Notes under the pieces: generated by a model
What the model saw: the letters and a program-made list of their open reading frames with translations, nothing else
What the model was told of the DNA's origin: nothing
The model's database searches: none
In this document: positions 8,297 to 15,279 of the stretch, in pieces
How the letters are laid out: the number at the start of each line of letters is the position of its first letter
How positions within the stretch are numbered: the stretch's first letter is position 1
Translations under genes and position numbers: made by a program
Source of the DNA: CAIKKV01 sp044346855
Lineage (GTDB): Bacteria; Verrucomicrobiota; Kiritimatiellia; CAIKKV01
NCBI GenBank assembly: GCA_044346855.1
Contig: JBIIYJ010000042.1
Span: 1-25,619, forward strand
Length of the DNA stretch: 25,619 bases
Direction of reading: 5' to 3'

Positions 8297-9144
8297 TGCA
8301 CCGCTATGCCGGCAAATTGCCCCTGAGCGGCCCCGCCTACCGCGGGGCCGAAGCGACGCCGCTGGGGCGCATCACGTATGCCGGGCGTCATCTCGATGTG
8401 ACGCCGGAGCGCCCCATGGGCCTGCGGCGGTGGGACACCTATTCGCTCGTCTACGTGAAATCCGGACGAGCCGTCTTCCACAGCCAGGCAGCGTCCAGCC
8501 GCGCAGTGGGTGCGGGCGACCTGATCCTCATGTTTCCCCGGCATGCCTATCGCTACGCGATCGCCCCGCAAACGCCCTGGAGCGAGATCTTCGTCCAGTT
8601 CGACGGTCCCGCGTTCGACTTGTGGCTGAAGGGCGGACTGCTTTCCCCCCACGTCCCCGTCTGGCATCTCGATCCCGTCGCGGTGTGGTGGGGCCGCCTG
8701 GAAGCCGTCGTCGCGCCCGCGTGCAATCCGGGCGACGATACCGCGCTTCACCGCGTGGGCCTGCTGCAGGCGTTCCTGGCGGACGCGTGGACCGCCGCCC
8801 ATCGGCCCGGCCTCGGCCCGGCGGACCGCGACTGGCTGGCGGCCGCCAGATCGCTCCTCGGGCGGGACCTGGCCGCCTACCCGGACTGGGTGGACCTTAG
8901 CCGGCAGCTGGGCCTTTCCCATGAACGGTTCCGCAAGCGCTTCCGCGAACTGGCCGGGAGCTCGCCCGCCAAGTTCCGCGCCGCACGCCGGATCGAGTGG
9001 GCGGCCGCGCTCCTGGAGAGCGACGCTCGCACCGTCGAGAACATCGCGCGCACCTGCGGCTACCACGACAAGTTCCACTTCATGAAGCGTTTCAAGGCCG
9101 CCACCGGCCTCACCCCCGCGCAGCACCGCCTCCGGGGCCACTGA
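8296..9144 (+). CDS. AraC-family transcriptional regulator with cupin sensor domain
   Basis: The 282-residue product has an N-terminal cupin-type ligand domain at about 45-125 (YSLVYVKSGRAVFHS, GAGDLILMFPRHAYRY, WSEIFVQFDGP). A C-terminal AraC DNA-binding domain covers about the last 90 residues: a first HTH in VDLSRQLGLSHERFRKRFRELAG, a second in VENIARTCGYHDKFHFMKRFKAATGLTPAQHR. Such proteins sense a sugar or derivative and usually regulate an adjacent catabolic operon, here the divergent unit at 8204 and below. The ATG at 8296 was chosen because it sits at the predicted transcription start. In-frame ATGs at 8218 and 8281 would place the promoter inside the coding region and lack a clear SD. 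The 3' end lies 60 nt from the next gene, rdgB, with no obvious terminator between them. Confidence 0.85.
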   Translation: MHRYAGKLPLSGPAYRGAEATPLGRITYAGRHLDVTPERPMGLRRWDTYSLVYVKSGRAVFHSQAASSRAVGAGDLILMFPRHAYRYAIAPQTPWSEIFVQFDGPAFDLWLKGGLLSPHVPVWHLDPVAVWWGRLEAVVAPACNPGDDTALHRVGLLQAFLADAWTAAHRPGLGPADRDWLAAARSLLGRDLAAYPDWVDLSRQLGLSHERFRKRFRELAGSSPAKFRAARRIEWAAALLESDARTVENIARTCGYHDKFHFMKRFKAATGLTPAQHRLRGH

Positions 9145-9204
9145 CCCCCAGTCCACTTTCTTTGCTTTTCCCCTCTCCTCCCGGCATGGTAAAGTAAGTC
9201 CTTC

Positions 9205-9822
9205 ATGAAACTGTTAATCGCCACCGGCAACGCCCACAAGCTGCGCGAAATCCGCGCCATCCTCAACCTGCCGGGGCTGGAGATCGTCAGCCCCCGCGAA
9301 TGGCCCCACCCGCTTCCGACCGTGGAGGAGGACGGCGCCACCTTCGAGGCCAACGCCATCAAGAAGGCCATGTTCACCGCCCTGGCCGCCGGACTCTGGA
9401 CGCTGGCCGACGACTCGGGCCTGGAAGTGGACGCCCTCGGCAACGCCCCCGGCGTCCGCTCCGCCCGCTACGCAGGCGAACCCTCCAACGACGCCAACAA
9501 CAACGCGCTCCTGCTCAAAAACCTGGCGGGCGAGTCCAACCGCACGGCCCGCTTCCGCTGCGCCATCGCCCTGTGCAGCCCCAAGGGCCGCAGCCAGGTC
9601 GTCGACGGCGCCTGCCCCGGCTCCATCCTCGCCGTCCCCCGCGGCTCCCACGGCTTCGGCTACGACCCGCTCTTCGTCCCCGACGGCCACACCCTCACCT
9701 TCGCCGAACTGACCGACGCCGGGAAAAACGCCATCTCCCACCGCGCCAAGGCGCTCCAGAAAGCCCGCGAAACCTGGGGTGGCCTCCTGGCCGGCGAAGC
9801 AACCGACTGGCCGAAACGATGA
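9205..9822 (+). CDS. rdgB: XTP/dITP diphosphatase (RdgB/HAM1 family)
   Basis: The 205-residue protein hydrolyses non-canonical purine triphosphates (dITP, XTP, ITP) to monophosphate and pyrophosphate, keeping deaminated bases out of DNA and RNA. It shows the full family signature: ATGNAHKLREI at 6-16, DGATFEANAIKKA, ADDSGLEVDALGNAPGVRSARYAG with Asp69/Asp70 at the active site, GFGYDPLF, and a terminal ISHRAKALQKA. Length is normal. The ATG at 9205 gives the expected MKLLIATGN start; no strong SD precedes it. The gene lies 60 nt after the AraC gene and converges on tcdA. Confidence 0.95.
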   Translation: MKLLIATGNAHKLREIRAILNLPGLEIVSPREWPHPLPTVEEDGATFEANAIKKAMFTALAAGLWTLADDSGLEVDALGNAPGVRSARYAGEPSNDANNNALLLKNLAGESNRTARFRCAIALCSPKGRSQVVDGACPGSILAVPRGSHGFGYDPLFVPDGHTLTFAELTDAGKNAISHRAKALQKARETWGGLLAGEATDWPKR

Positions 9823-9856
9823 ACCATGACGTTCGTGGTGCCGATTAAATCTCTCG

Positions 9857-9900
9857 GTCCACTCTGTCCACCCCGTCCGCTCCGTCCACTCGTCCACTCT
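9857..9900. repeat. Degenerate 9-bp tandem repeat between convergent genes
   Basis: Five units follow the pattern GTCC(A/G)CNCN: GTCCACTCT (9857), GTCCACCCC (9866), GTCCGCTCC (9875), an 8-nt GTCCACTC (9884) and GTCCACTCT (9892). They fill about half of the 87-bp gap between the 3' ends of rdgB and tcdA. No function is evident, and no T-rich terminator accompanies them. Confidence 0.75.
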
Positions 9901-9909
9901 GCCGAACGC

Positions 9910-10731
9910 TCAATCCTCTTTCATCAACGCGCGGACAGCCACGGCGGCGCAATGGAGGCCGAAGGCGCCGGTAACGAACGCAGCGGTGCCCATGATCACG
10001 CTTCGTTTATCGCACGTGAAGGGCACATCGTTCTTCTTGGCGCACATGCATTTGAAACCCTTGCCGCAATCATAGGTGAGCGGATGGGGGTCGGCGGGCG
10101 GCTCCTTGGAAAAAACGGCCGGAATGCCGAAGGGGCCCTTGCCCTCCTTGGGAAAGCCGTGATCGCGCCGCAGCAGCTTCCGGATCATCTTGGCCAGCGG
10201 ATCCACGTCCGTCTCGCTCAGATCGCCCACTTCCACCCGGGTGGGATCGATCCGCCCGCCCGAGCCGGTGGAGGTCACCACGGCCAGCCCCCGGCTCCGG
10301 CAGGCCGCCAGCAGGTGGGCCTTGGAGGTGACGCTGTCAATGGCGTCCACGAGAAAGTCGGGCTTCAGGTCCAGGATCGCCTCGCTCGACAGGGCATTGT
10401 AGAACTGCGGCAGCACGCGGATGTCGGCGGCCGGATTGATCAGCCGCAGCCGCGCCCCCATGGTCTCGGCCTTCGGCTCCCCGACATGCCCCTGCAGGGC
10501 GTGCAGCTGGCGGTTGAAATTGGTGATGCAGACGTCGTCAAAATCCACCAGCGTCACGATCCCGACGCCCGACCGCACCAGGCATTCGGCCGCCCAGGAG
10601 CCCACGCCGCCGAGGCCCAGAACCATGACATGGGATCGGGCCAGCTTTTCCATGGCCGGTTCGCCCACCAGCCGGCTCATGCGGTCAAAGCGGCGATCGG
10701 GCAAGAAAGGTTGGATGGCATTCTTTATCAA
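9910..10731 (-). CDS. tcdA: tRNA threonylcarbamoyladenosine dehydratase (TcdA/CsdL-like)
   Basis: This 273-residue E1-like (ThiF/MoeB superfamily) enzyme would catalyse ATP-dependent cyclisation of t6A to ct6A at position 37 of ANN-decoding tRNAs. The N-terminus has RFDRMSRLVGEPAMEKL, then the nucleotide-binding GLGGVGS at 39-45, and DFDDVCITNFNRQ, DAIDSV and STGSGGRIDPT. The C-terminal part carries four close cysteines (222, 228, 230, 240) before the conserved GTAAFVTGAFG, which may bind zinc. The frame opens with TTG at 10731; no ATG or GTG lies between it and the upstream in-frame stop, and the next Met (18) would remove part of the conserved N-terminal stretch. It is 27 nt after the methyltransferase gene and probably co-transcribed with it. 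Confidence 0.9.
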   Translation of the reverse strand: MIKNAIQPFLPDRRFDRMSRLVGEPAMEKLARSHVMVLGLGGVGSWAAECLVRSGVGIVTLVDFDDVCITNFNRQLHALQGHVGEPKAETMGARLRLINPAADIRVLPQFYNALSSEAILDLKPDFLVDAIDSVTSKAHLLAACRSRGLAVVTSTGSGGRIDPTRVEVGDLSETDVDPLAKMIRKLLRRDHGFPKEGKGPFGIPAVFSKEPPADPHPLTYDCGKGFKCMCAKKNDVPFTCDKRSVIMGTAAFVTGAFGLHCAAVAVRALMKED

Positions 10732-10758
10732 TGCGTCAGCCTGAGCTAATTGAGAGCT

Positions 10759-11373
10759 TTAAAACAGATTTACCAGCGAGGGCAGGACCCCGAACTCGTG
10801 CATGGCTTCCGAGACTTCAATCACGCCGACCAGAACAATGAACATGGAGACCTCCATGATGCCCTTCCGGAACAGCACGCCATTCACCGACAGGGTGTCG
10901 CTTTCGACAAAGCCGCGGAACGAGGGAATGAACCTCGGCACCTTCCTGACGTAGGATTCGTAGTCGCCGCCGAACACGGACAACAGCTTGGCCTCCTCGT
11001 TCCGCACGGCCCGCAGGTGCACCAGGACGAAAATCGGCATCACCACCAGCGCCACGGTCATGGTCTCCGTGCAAAGGCACACGCCCAGCACGCCCAGGAA
11101 ACTGAACAAGTAAAGGGGATTGCGGCAGAGTGAAAAGGGCCCTTCGGTCACCAGCTTGCGCGCCTTCTTCCCGACCAGGTAGCCCAGGCACCAGACCCGC
11201 CCCACCACGCCGACGGCCACCAGAAGCATGCCGGCGAAAAACAGCGACTCCTCCACCAGGGGGCTGTGCGTTTCCCATGCGGAGGTGATGAACAGCAGGG
11301 ATAAAATCCCGAAAACGCCCAAAATCCGCGAAAGATACATGCGCTTCTGCAAAATAACGTCCAGGATCTTCAT
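10759..11373 (-). CDS. Isoprenylcysteine carboxyl methyltransferase-family membrane protein
   Basis: The 204-residue integral membrane protein has the ICMT/phospholipid methyltransferase signature: VTEGPFSLCRNPLYLFSF in the middle and RNEEAKLLSVFGGDYESYVRKVPRFIP later, which together form the SAM-binding region. Hydrophobic segments lie at about 17-32, 45-60, 90-105 and 110-125, with a further one near the C-terminus (EVSMFIVLVGVIEV). In bacteria these proteins methylate small lipids or unknown substrates; no target is visible here. I place the start at 11373 because GAGG is 6 nt upstream. An in-frame ATG four codons earlier (11385) has no SD. A strong promoter is 20-25 nt upstream and tcdA follows 27 nt downstream. 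Confidence 0.75.
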   Translation of the reverse strand: MKILDVILQKRMYLSRILGVFGILSLLFITSAWETHSPLVEESLFFAGMLLVAVGVVGRVWCLGYLVGKKARKLVTEGPFSLCRNPLYLFSFLGVLGVCLCTETMTVALVVMPIFVLVHLRAVRNEEAKLLSVFGGDYESYVRKVPRFIPSFRGFVESDTLSVNGVLFRKGIMEVSMFIVLVGVIEVSEAMHEFGVLPSLVNLF

Positions 11374-11399
11374 CAGGAGCCTCATTAGGTAAGGTTTTT

Positions 11400-11428
11400 A
11401 GTATACCAAACTAAGGGAAAACCTGCAA
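11400..11428 (-). promoter_or_regulatory. Sigma70-type promoter of the methyltransferase-tcdA pair
   Basis: On the minus strand TTGCAG (11428-11423) and TATACT (11405-11400) are 17 bp apart. The start point is predicted near 11393, leaving a leader of about 20 nt that contains the GAGG used by the ATG at 11373. Confidence 0.7.
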
Positions 11429-11435
11429 GAAGATC

Positions 11436-11516
11436 AATCTGGAAATCAGGAAATCAGGCATGTCCAATCTGGAAATCAGAAGTCAGGAAGGGTTCCTGAT
11501 TTCCTGAGTTCCAGAT
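11436..11516. repeat. Palindromic dispersed repeat, copy 1 (ATCTGGAAATCAGG family)
   Basis: An arm starting ATCTGGAAATCAG occurs twice (11437 and 11467). The inverted arm at 11493-11516 reads TTCCTGATTTCC then TGAGTTCCAGAT. The second direct arm and the inverted arm form a near-perfect hairpin with a loop of only 3-4 nt. The inverted arm runs into the stop codon of the 970-aa gene. A second copy lies at 22162-22230. Confidence 0.85.
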
Positions 11517-14428
11517 CAGCCGCCTTTTCCGGGCTGCCTCAACCGGCGCACCAGTTCCGGCACCTGGTCATATCGCGCCAGCCGGACGCCGAACGCCCCG
11601 CCGCCCGGGTGCGGCTCCACGAATTCCGGATCGGGTTTAAGGCCGAATCGCCCGTAAAACGCCTTGCGGATGAACGCCTTCACCTGCTCCGGCTCCGCCA
11701 GCCGCGCATCCACGTGCACCTGGAAGAAATCGCCCTGCCCCGCCGCGTTCACCCGCACCGCGACGGCCTCGCTCCCGAACGCCCGCCGCAGCATGGCCTC
11801 GGCCAGGTCGATCAACGCCAGCCCGCGGAAGAAGTTGGACCCCGCCAGCGTGTGGAACTCGGGCGGCGGCGTGCCCGCCAGCTCCGCGTCGCCCAGCCCG
11901 CCGTCGATGTCGAACGGCCTGCCGCCGAACCGCTCCAGCCACCGCTCCAACCGCGCCGGCCCCGCCGCGCCCTTCTCCCACTCCAGCTCGCGCTCCATCT
12001 CGGCGCGGGCCGGCAGGCGCTCGGGATCCAGCTCCACGCACCGGTCGCCCAGTTGCGACGCCTGCACGCTGGCGATCCACGTCTCCGGGTGATGCACCAG
12101 CCAGGCGTTCTTCGCCACCTCGCCGAACAGATACGCCAGCATAGCCCGCAGCGGCACGCCGCCTTCCGGCTCCCGCCAGCCGTCGAACAGCGACGCCAGC
12201 GCCGTCTCCGCCTTGCGCTCCGCGGCCGCTTCCTCCAGCTTCTCCTGCGCCGCCAGCTGATCCCGGTACCAGCCCCGCTCCGCCATCACCCGCGCCTTCA
12301 AGTCATCCCGCCCGATCCGAAGCGGAATCCCGCGCAGCAACCCGGCGATCCACGCCCGATTCTCCAACCCTAGCAGCCCGTCCGCCAGCAGGTCTTCCTC
12401 GATCCGCTTGAAAAAGCTCGTGTCCAGCGGCAGCCGGACCAGCACCGCGGCCAGCTCGGCCGCCTTGCCGGTCAGCTTGCGCCACTCGCCCGCGGTCAGC
12501 TTCGCCCCGCCCGCCGACTCCGCGAAGAAGCCCCACGACCAGCGCCACGCCTCCCGGTCCCGCTCCACGCTGAACGGAAACAGGATGCGGAACCGGTCCG
12601 CCGGCACGGGAAAGGTGCCGAGGATGCGGTAGTGGTCGCGCGGGTTGGAAGAGATCAGCGCGCCCTGCCCCGTCCGCCCCTTCTGCTCCGTGGCCTGGTC
12701 GAGCGAGCCCGCCCTCACGCCCGTGCCGAACTCGGCCTGGCAGGCCAGGTGCACCAGCAGGTCGGCCGGGATGCCCAGGTCATACAGCGCGTTCAGCGCG
12801 TTCTTCACCGCCACCGTCACGGCCGACGAGCTCGAAAAACCGCCCTTCGGGATGCCGCCCGTGCAGACCACGCGCAGCCCCTTGAAATTCTCCCGCCCCA
12901 GGAACTCGCGGACCTTCAACCCGAGATGACCCTCGCGCAGCGTGCGCATGGAGGCGATGGCGTTGCCGACCAGGGCGAACGGCCGCCGCATATTGCTGCT
13001 GACCCACAGGGACGAGGGCGGCAGCGGCTGCCCGCGCCGTCGGCGCTCGTCCAGCTCCGCGTCGCTGAAATAGCCGAGCGACAGCAGCAGCGCCTCGCTC
13101 ATGCGCGTGCCGAACGCCTCGTAGGCGTGCATGTCCGCCACGCCCTCGCCCGGATACATGACGTCGGCGTCGGACGGCAGGTCGTTGATGCTCTCCCGGT
13201 ACTTGGGGTCCATGGGATACAGGTGCAGCCGCTGGTCGTCCGCCCCCTGCAGGAGCATCACGATCTGCTCGTCGCCCGAGGCCGCTCCCGCGCCGATCGG
13301 CATCTGCCAGGCGGGGCCGTAGAAGCGGGCCATGTCGGGATGCATGAACGCCAGCCGCAGCCGCCCGCCGGCCATGCCGATGCCCACCGGCAGCGCGGGC
13401 CGGTAGCCGATCTTCTCGCGCGCGATGCCGGCCGCCAGTTCCTCCAGCTGCCGGGCAATCGACGCCACCTGCCCGGGCGGATGGTCCTCCTCGATCTGCC
13501 GCGCCACGGCCTCCACCCCGCCGTCCCCCGCCTCGCGCTCCGCCACCGCCTTCTCGAGCAGGGCCAGGTCCAGGGGCTTGGTGACGTCGGAAACCAGCAG
13601 GTCGTACTCCGGCTCGGCCGGCGTGGTGGTGATGGTGCGGATCTCGCCGCCCGCCGCGCTGATCGCGGCGATGATGTCGGTGATGTAATACTGCTCCTGG
13701 GCGTTCTCGTTGGTCAGCCCCTCGAGCAGCCCCTTGAGCCGGCGCGCCCGGATCGCGTAAAGCGGACAGTTGCCCTCGGTCAGGTTGTGTAACGCCTGCC
13801 GGGCCAGTTCGTCCTTTTCTGCCGCGATGTCCTTCTCCTCGATCAGCCGGCGCACGCGCCCGCTCTCGTCGCGCAGCACGCGGCCCTTGCCCGTGTTCCG
13901 CGGCGGCTCGTACTGCGCCGTCAGGAACGTCAGGTCCGCCTCGCGCCCGCCCTCCCGGTGGGCCTCCCACAGCCGGCGGAACAGCGAGTCGGGCACAATG
14001 CGGTCGCCCATGGTGATGATGAGCAGCGGATCACTTTCCTCCAGCCCGGGGGCGCAGAAGGCCTCGTAGGCGGCGAAGGCCGTGCCGCCGGCAGGATTGT
14101 CGGACACCACGTACAGGTTGTCCGCGCCCAGCGCGGCGGCCACGTCGGCGTGGCGGTAGCCGACCAGGGCGATCACGGGCGACGGCGAGAACCGCCGGAA
14201 GGCGTCGATGGAATGGCGCGCCAGCGGCACGCCCCGCACGGGCTGGATGCACTTGGGCTCCTGCCCGAAACGGGTGCCCTTGCCCGCGGCCAGGATCACC
14301 AGCACGGGGGCCTGGTCCGGCAGGCCCGCCGCCCACGCAGGGCAGGCGGGATTCAAGATTTTCCGCGGCGAGAGCGCCACCGCCTGGCCCAGCGTGCGGC
14401 GGACGGGCTGAGAATCCGATGGAGCCAT
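11516..14428 (-). CDS. Fusion of GlmU-like nucleotidyltransferase and GHMP sugar kinase
   Basis: The 970-residue protein joins two enzymes. Residues about 42-300 form a nucleotidyltransferase: VILAAGKGTRFG at 44-55 binds the NTP phosphates, followed by MGDRIVPDS, GKGRVLRDESG, EGNCPLYAI and EQYYITDIIAAI, the last being typical of GlmU-like enzymes. After a helical linker, the remainder is a GHMP kinase, with GGIPKGGFSSSSAVTVA near 520-536 (ATP loop) and AAGQGDFFQVHVDARL near 892 (third motif). Kinase plus sugar-1-phosphate nucleotidyltransferase in one chain is known from bifunctional fucokinase/GDP-fucose pyrophosphorylase of similar length, but that enzyme's transferase half is of another type. 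I infer phosphorylation of a sugar at C1 and conversion to NDP-sugar; sugar and nucleotide are unknown. AAGGA lies about 5 nt before the ATG. Confidence 0.75.
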   Translation of the reverse strand: MAPSDSQPVRRTLGQAVALSPRKILNPACPAWAAGLPDQAPVLVILAAGKGTRFGQEPKCIQPVRGVPLARHSIDAFRRFSPSPVIALVGYRHADVAAALGADNLYVVSDNPAGGTAFAAYEAFCAPGLEESDPLLIITMGDRIVPDSLFRRLWEAHREGGREADLTFLTAQYEPPRNTGKGRVLRDESGRVRRLIEEKDIAAEKDELARQALHNLTEGNCPLYAIRARRLKGLLEGLTNENAQEQYYITDIIAAISAAGGEIRTITTTPAEPEYDLLVSDVTKPLDLALLEKAVAEREAGDGGVEAVARQIEEDHPPGQVASIARQLEELAAGIAREKIGYRPALPVGIGMAGGRLRLAFMHPDMARFYGPAWQMPIGAGAASGDEQIVMLLQGADDQRLHLYPMDPKYRESINDLPSDADVMYPGEGVADMHAYEAFGTRMSEALLLSLGYFSDAELDERRRRGQPLPPSSLWVSSNMRRPFALVGNAIASMRTLREGHLGLKVREFLGRENFKGLRVVCTGGIPKGGFSSSSAVTVAVKNALNALYDLGIPADLLVHLACQAEFGTGVRAGSLDQATEQKGRTGQGALISSNPRDHYRILGTFPVPADRFRILFPFSVERDREAWRWSWGFFAESAGGAKLTAGEWRKLTGKAAELAAVLVRLPLDTSFFKRIEEDLLADGLLGLENRAWIAGLLRGIPLRIGRDDLKARVMAERGWYRDQLAAQEKLEEAAAERKAETALASLFDGWREPEGGVPLRAMLAYLFGEVAKNAWLVHHPETWIASVQASQLGDRCVELDPERLPARAEMERELEWEKGAAGPARLERWLERFGGRPFDIDGGLGDAELAGTPPPEFHTLAGSNFFRGLALIDLAEAMLRRAFGSEAVAVRVNAAGQGDFFQVHVDARLAEPEQVKAFIRKAFYGRFGLKPDPEFVEPHPGGGAFGVRLARYDQVPELVRRLRQPGKGG

Positions 14429-14451
14429 GGCATTCCTTGGGTAAAACCTAA

Positions 14452-14480
14452 AAAGTAGGCGCGCGCGGAGGAAATGTCAA
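14452..14480 (-). promoter_or_regulatory. Sigma70-type promoter of the nucleotidyltransferase-kinase gene
   Basis: On the minus strand a consensus TTGACA (14480-14475) and TACTTT (14457-14452) are 17 bp apart. The start point is expected near 14445, some 17 nt before the ATG at 14428. Confidence 0.75.
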
Positions 14481-14502
14481 CCATCCGGTGTAATCGCCCA
14501 GG

Positions 14503-14785
14503 CGTCGTAGTCGTGATCGTGATCGAGATCTAAGCACGTGTCGATGCCGATAGCGATCCCGCTGTTCGTCCGGGCCACTACGAAACACCGGGAAGAGTCA
14601 CCACGGATTACACCGATCTCACGGATAAGAGAAAGAAAAGAGGGGGCGCGAAGCGCGCCAACAAATCCGGAGCGGCATAGACATTTGCATTTATCCGTGT
14701 CATCCGCCCAATCCGTGGTTCCGCGATCGAAGCGGCAAGCACGTGGCCGATCACGATCCCGATTGCGATCACGAGAAGTCATTCG
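14503..14785. repeat. Large nested imperfect palindrome with hexamer-like outer arms
   Basis: Three nested inverted layers are visible. The outer arms are GATCGT-type repeats at 14513-14530 and the complementary set at 14749-14772, each beside a CACGTG (14535 and 14740). The middle arms start CCACGGATTACACC at 14601-14628 and pair with 14691-14718 (22 of 28 positions). At the centre GGCGCG-AAG-CGCGCC forms a hairpin at 14645-14659. Long frames on both strands here are by-products of the repeat. It fills most of the gap between the fusion gene promoter and the entericidin gene. Confidence 0.7.
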
Positions 14786-14878
14786 CCGAAGATCGAGTAC
14801 GAGTAGGAGTACGAGTACGAGGTACGATCCTGATTACTGCTCCGCTATCCGCTATCAGCTATCAGCTATTCTACTCGG
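14782..14878. repeat. Low-complexity GAGTAC / GCTATC tandem repeats and direct repeat copy 1
   Basis: TTCGCCGAAGATCGAGTA (14782-14799) is followed by degenerate GAGTAC units to 14820, then GAGGTACGATCC (14819-14830) and ATTAC. A run of GCTATC/AGCTATC units follows at about 14845-14870. The two conserved blocks recur at 15204-15241 without the inserted units. Confidence 0.75.
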
Positions 14879-14953
14879 GTATTCACCCCATGGCGGAAAA
14901 CCCGCAGTTGACCCATACTGCTCCTGAAGCCAAAAAAAGAAAGGGAACAAGCC

Positions 14954-15082
14954 ATGAAACGAATAACGCTTTTACTCGTCCTCCTGGTCGGCCTGATCGC
15001 CGCCGCCGGCTGCAACACCATCAAGGGCATGGGCCGCGATGTGGAAAGTGTTGGCGACAAGATGGAAGACGCCGTGGATTGA
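14954..15082 (+). CDS. Entericidin-like small lipoprotein
   Basis: This 42-residue frame encodes a Lys-Arg start, a hydrophobic run (LLLVLLVGLIAAAG), a lipobox AAGC with the lipidated Cys at position 20, and a short polar tail with KGMGRDVESVGDKMEDAVD, the usual entericidin A/B layout. The mature lipopeptide would be only 23 residues and membrane-attached. In E. coli entericidin A and B act as antidote and toxin; in most other bacteria the role is unknown. AAGGGA lies 8 nt before the ATG. It is a lone plus-strand gene between repeat blocks, with no partner gene beside it. Confidence 0.8.
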   Translation: MKRITLLLVLLVGLIAAAGCNTIKGMGRDVESVGDKMEDAVD

Positions 15083-15100
15083 TCCGCCAGGGCGGTGGTC

Positions 15101-15271
15101 AGTGATCAGTAATCAGTGATCAGTAATCAGTGATCGGTGATCAGTGTCCGGCTCCGGCCTCCAGCAATACGTGCGATTGCATTTTGGCGAGCTACCGAAC
15201 CCTTTCGCCGAAGATCGAGTATGAGGTACGATCCCAATTACCGATCACCGATCACTGATTACTGATCACTG
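15101..15271. repeat. Inverted repeat with perfect 29-bp arms and 14-bp tandem units
   Basis: The left side is a tandem of CAGTGATCAGTAAT units (about 15100-15146). Within it, 15114-15142 is the exact reverse complement of 15243-15271. The 100-bp spacer holds copy 2 of the TTCGCCGAAGATCGAGTA block (15204-15221) and GAGGTACGATCC (15223-15234). The right arm is followed by TTTTTAT just before the 3' end of the minus-strand gene ending at 15280, so transcript from either side could fold here. Confidence 0.85.
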
Positions 15272-15279
15272 TTTTTATC

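Noticed and set aside
9168..9195. Promoter for rdgB around TAAAGT at 9190
   Set aside because: No acceptable -35 box at 16-18 bp; the gene may be read from the AraC promoter.
14477..14927. Open frames of about 100-130 codons on both strands across the repeat region
   Set aside because: They are translations of the palindrome and GATCGT/GAGTAC repeats (runs of DRDRDR, DHDHD), have no SD and no protein-like composition.
15084..15095. CCGCC-AG-GGCGG hairpin after the entericidin-like gene as a terminator
   Set aside because: Only two loop bases and no T run follows.
15101..15146. Possible CRISPR-like array (repeated CAGTGATCAGTAAT)
   Set aside because: Units are contiguous without unique spacers, and no cas gene is present.
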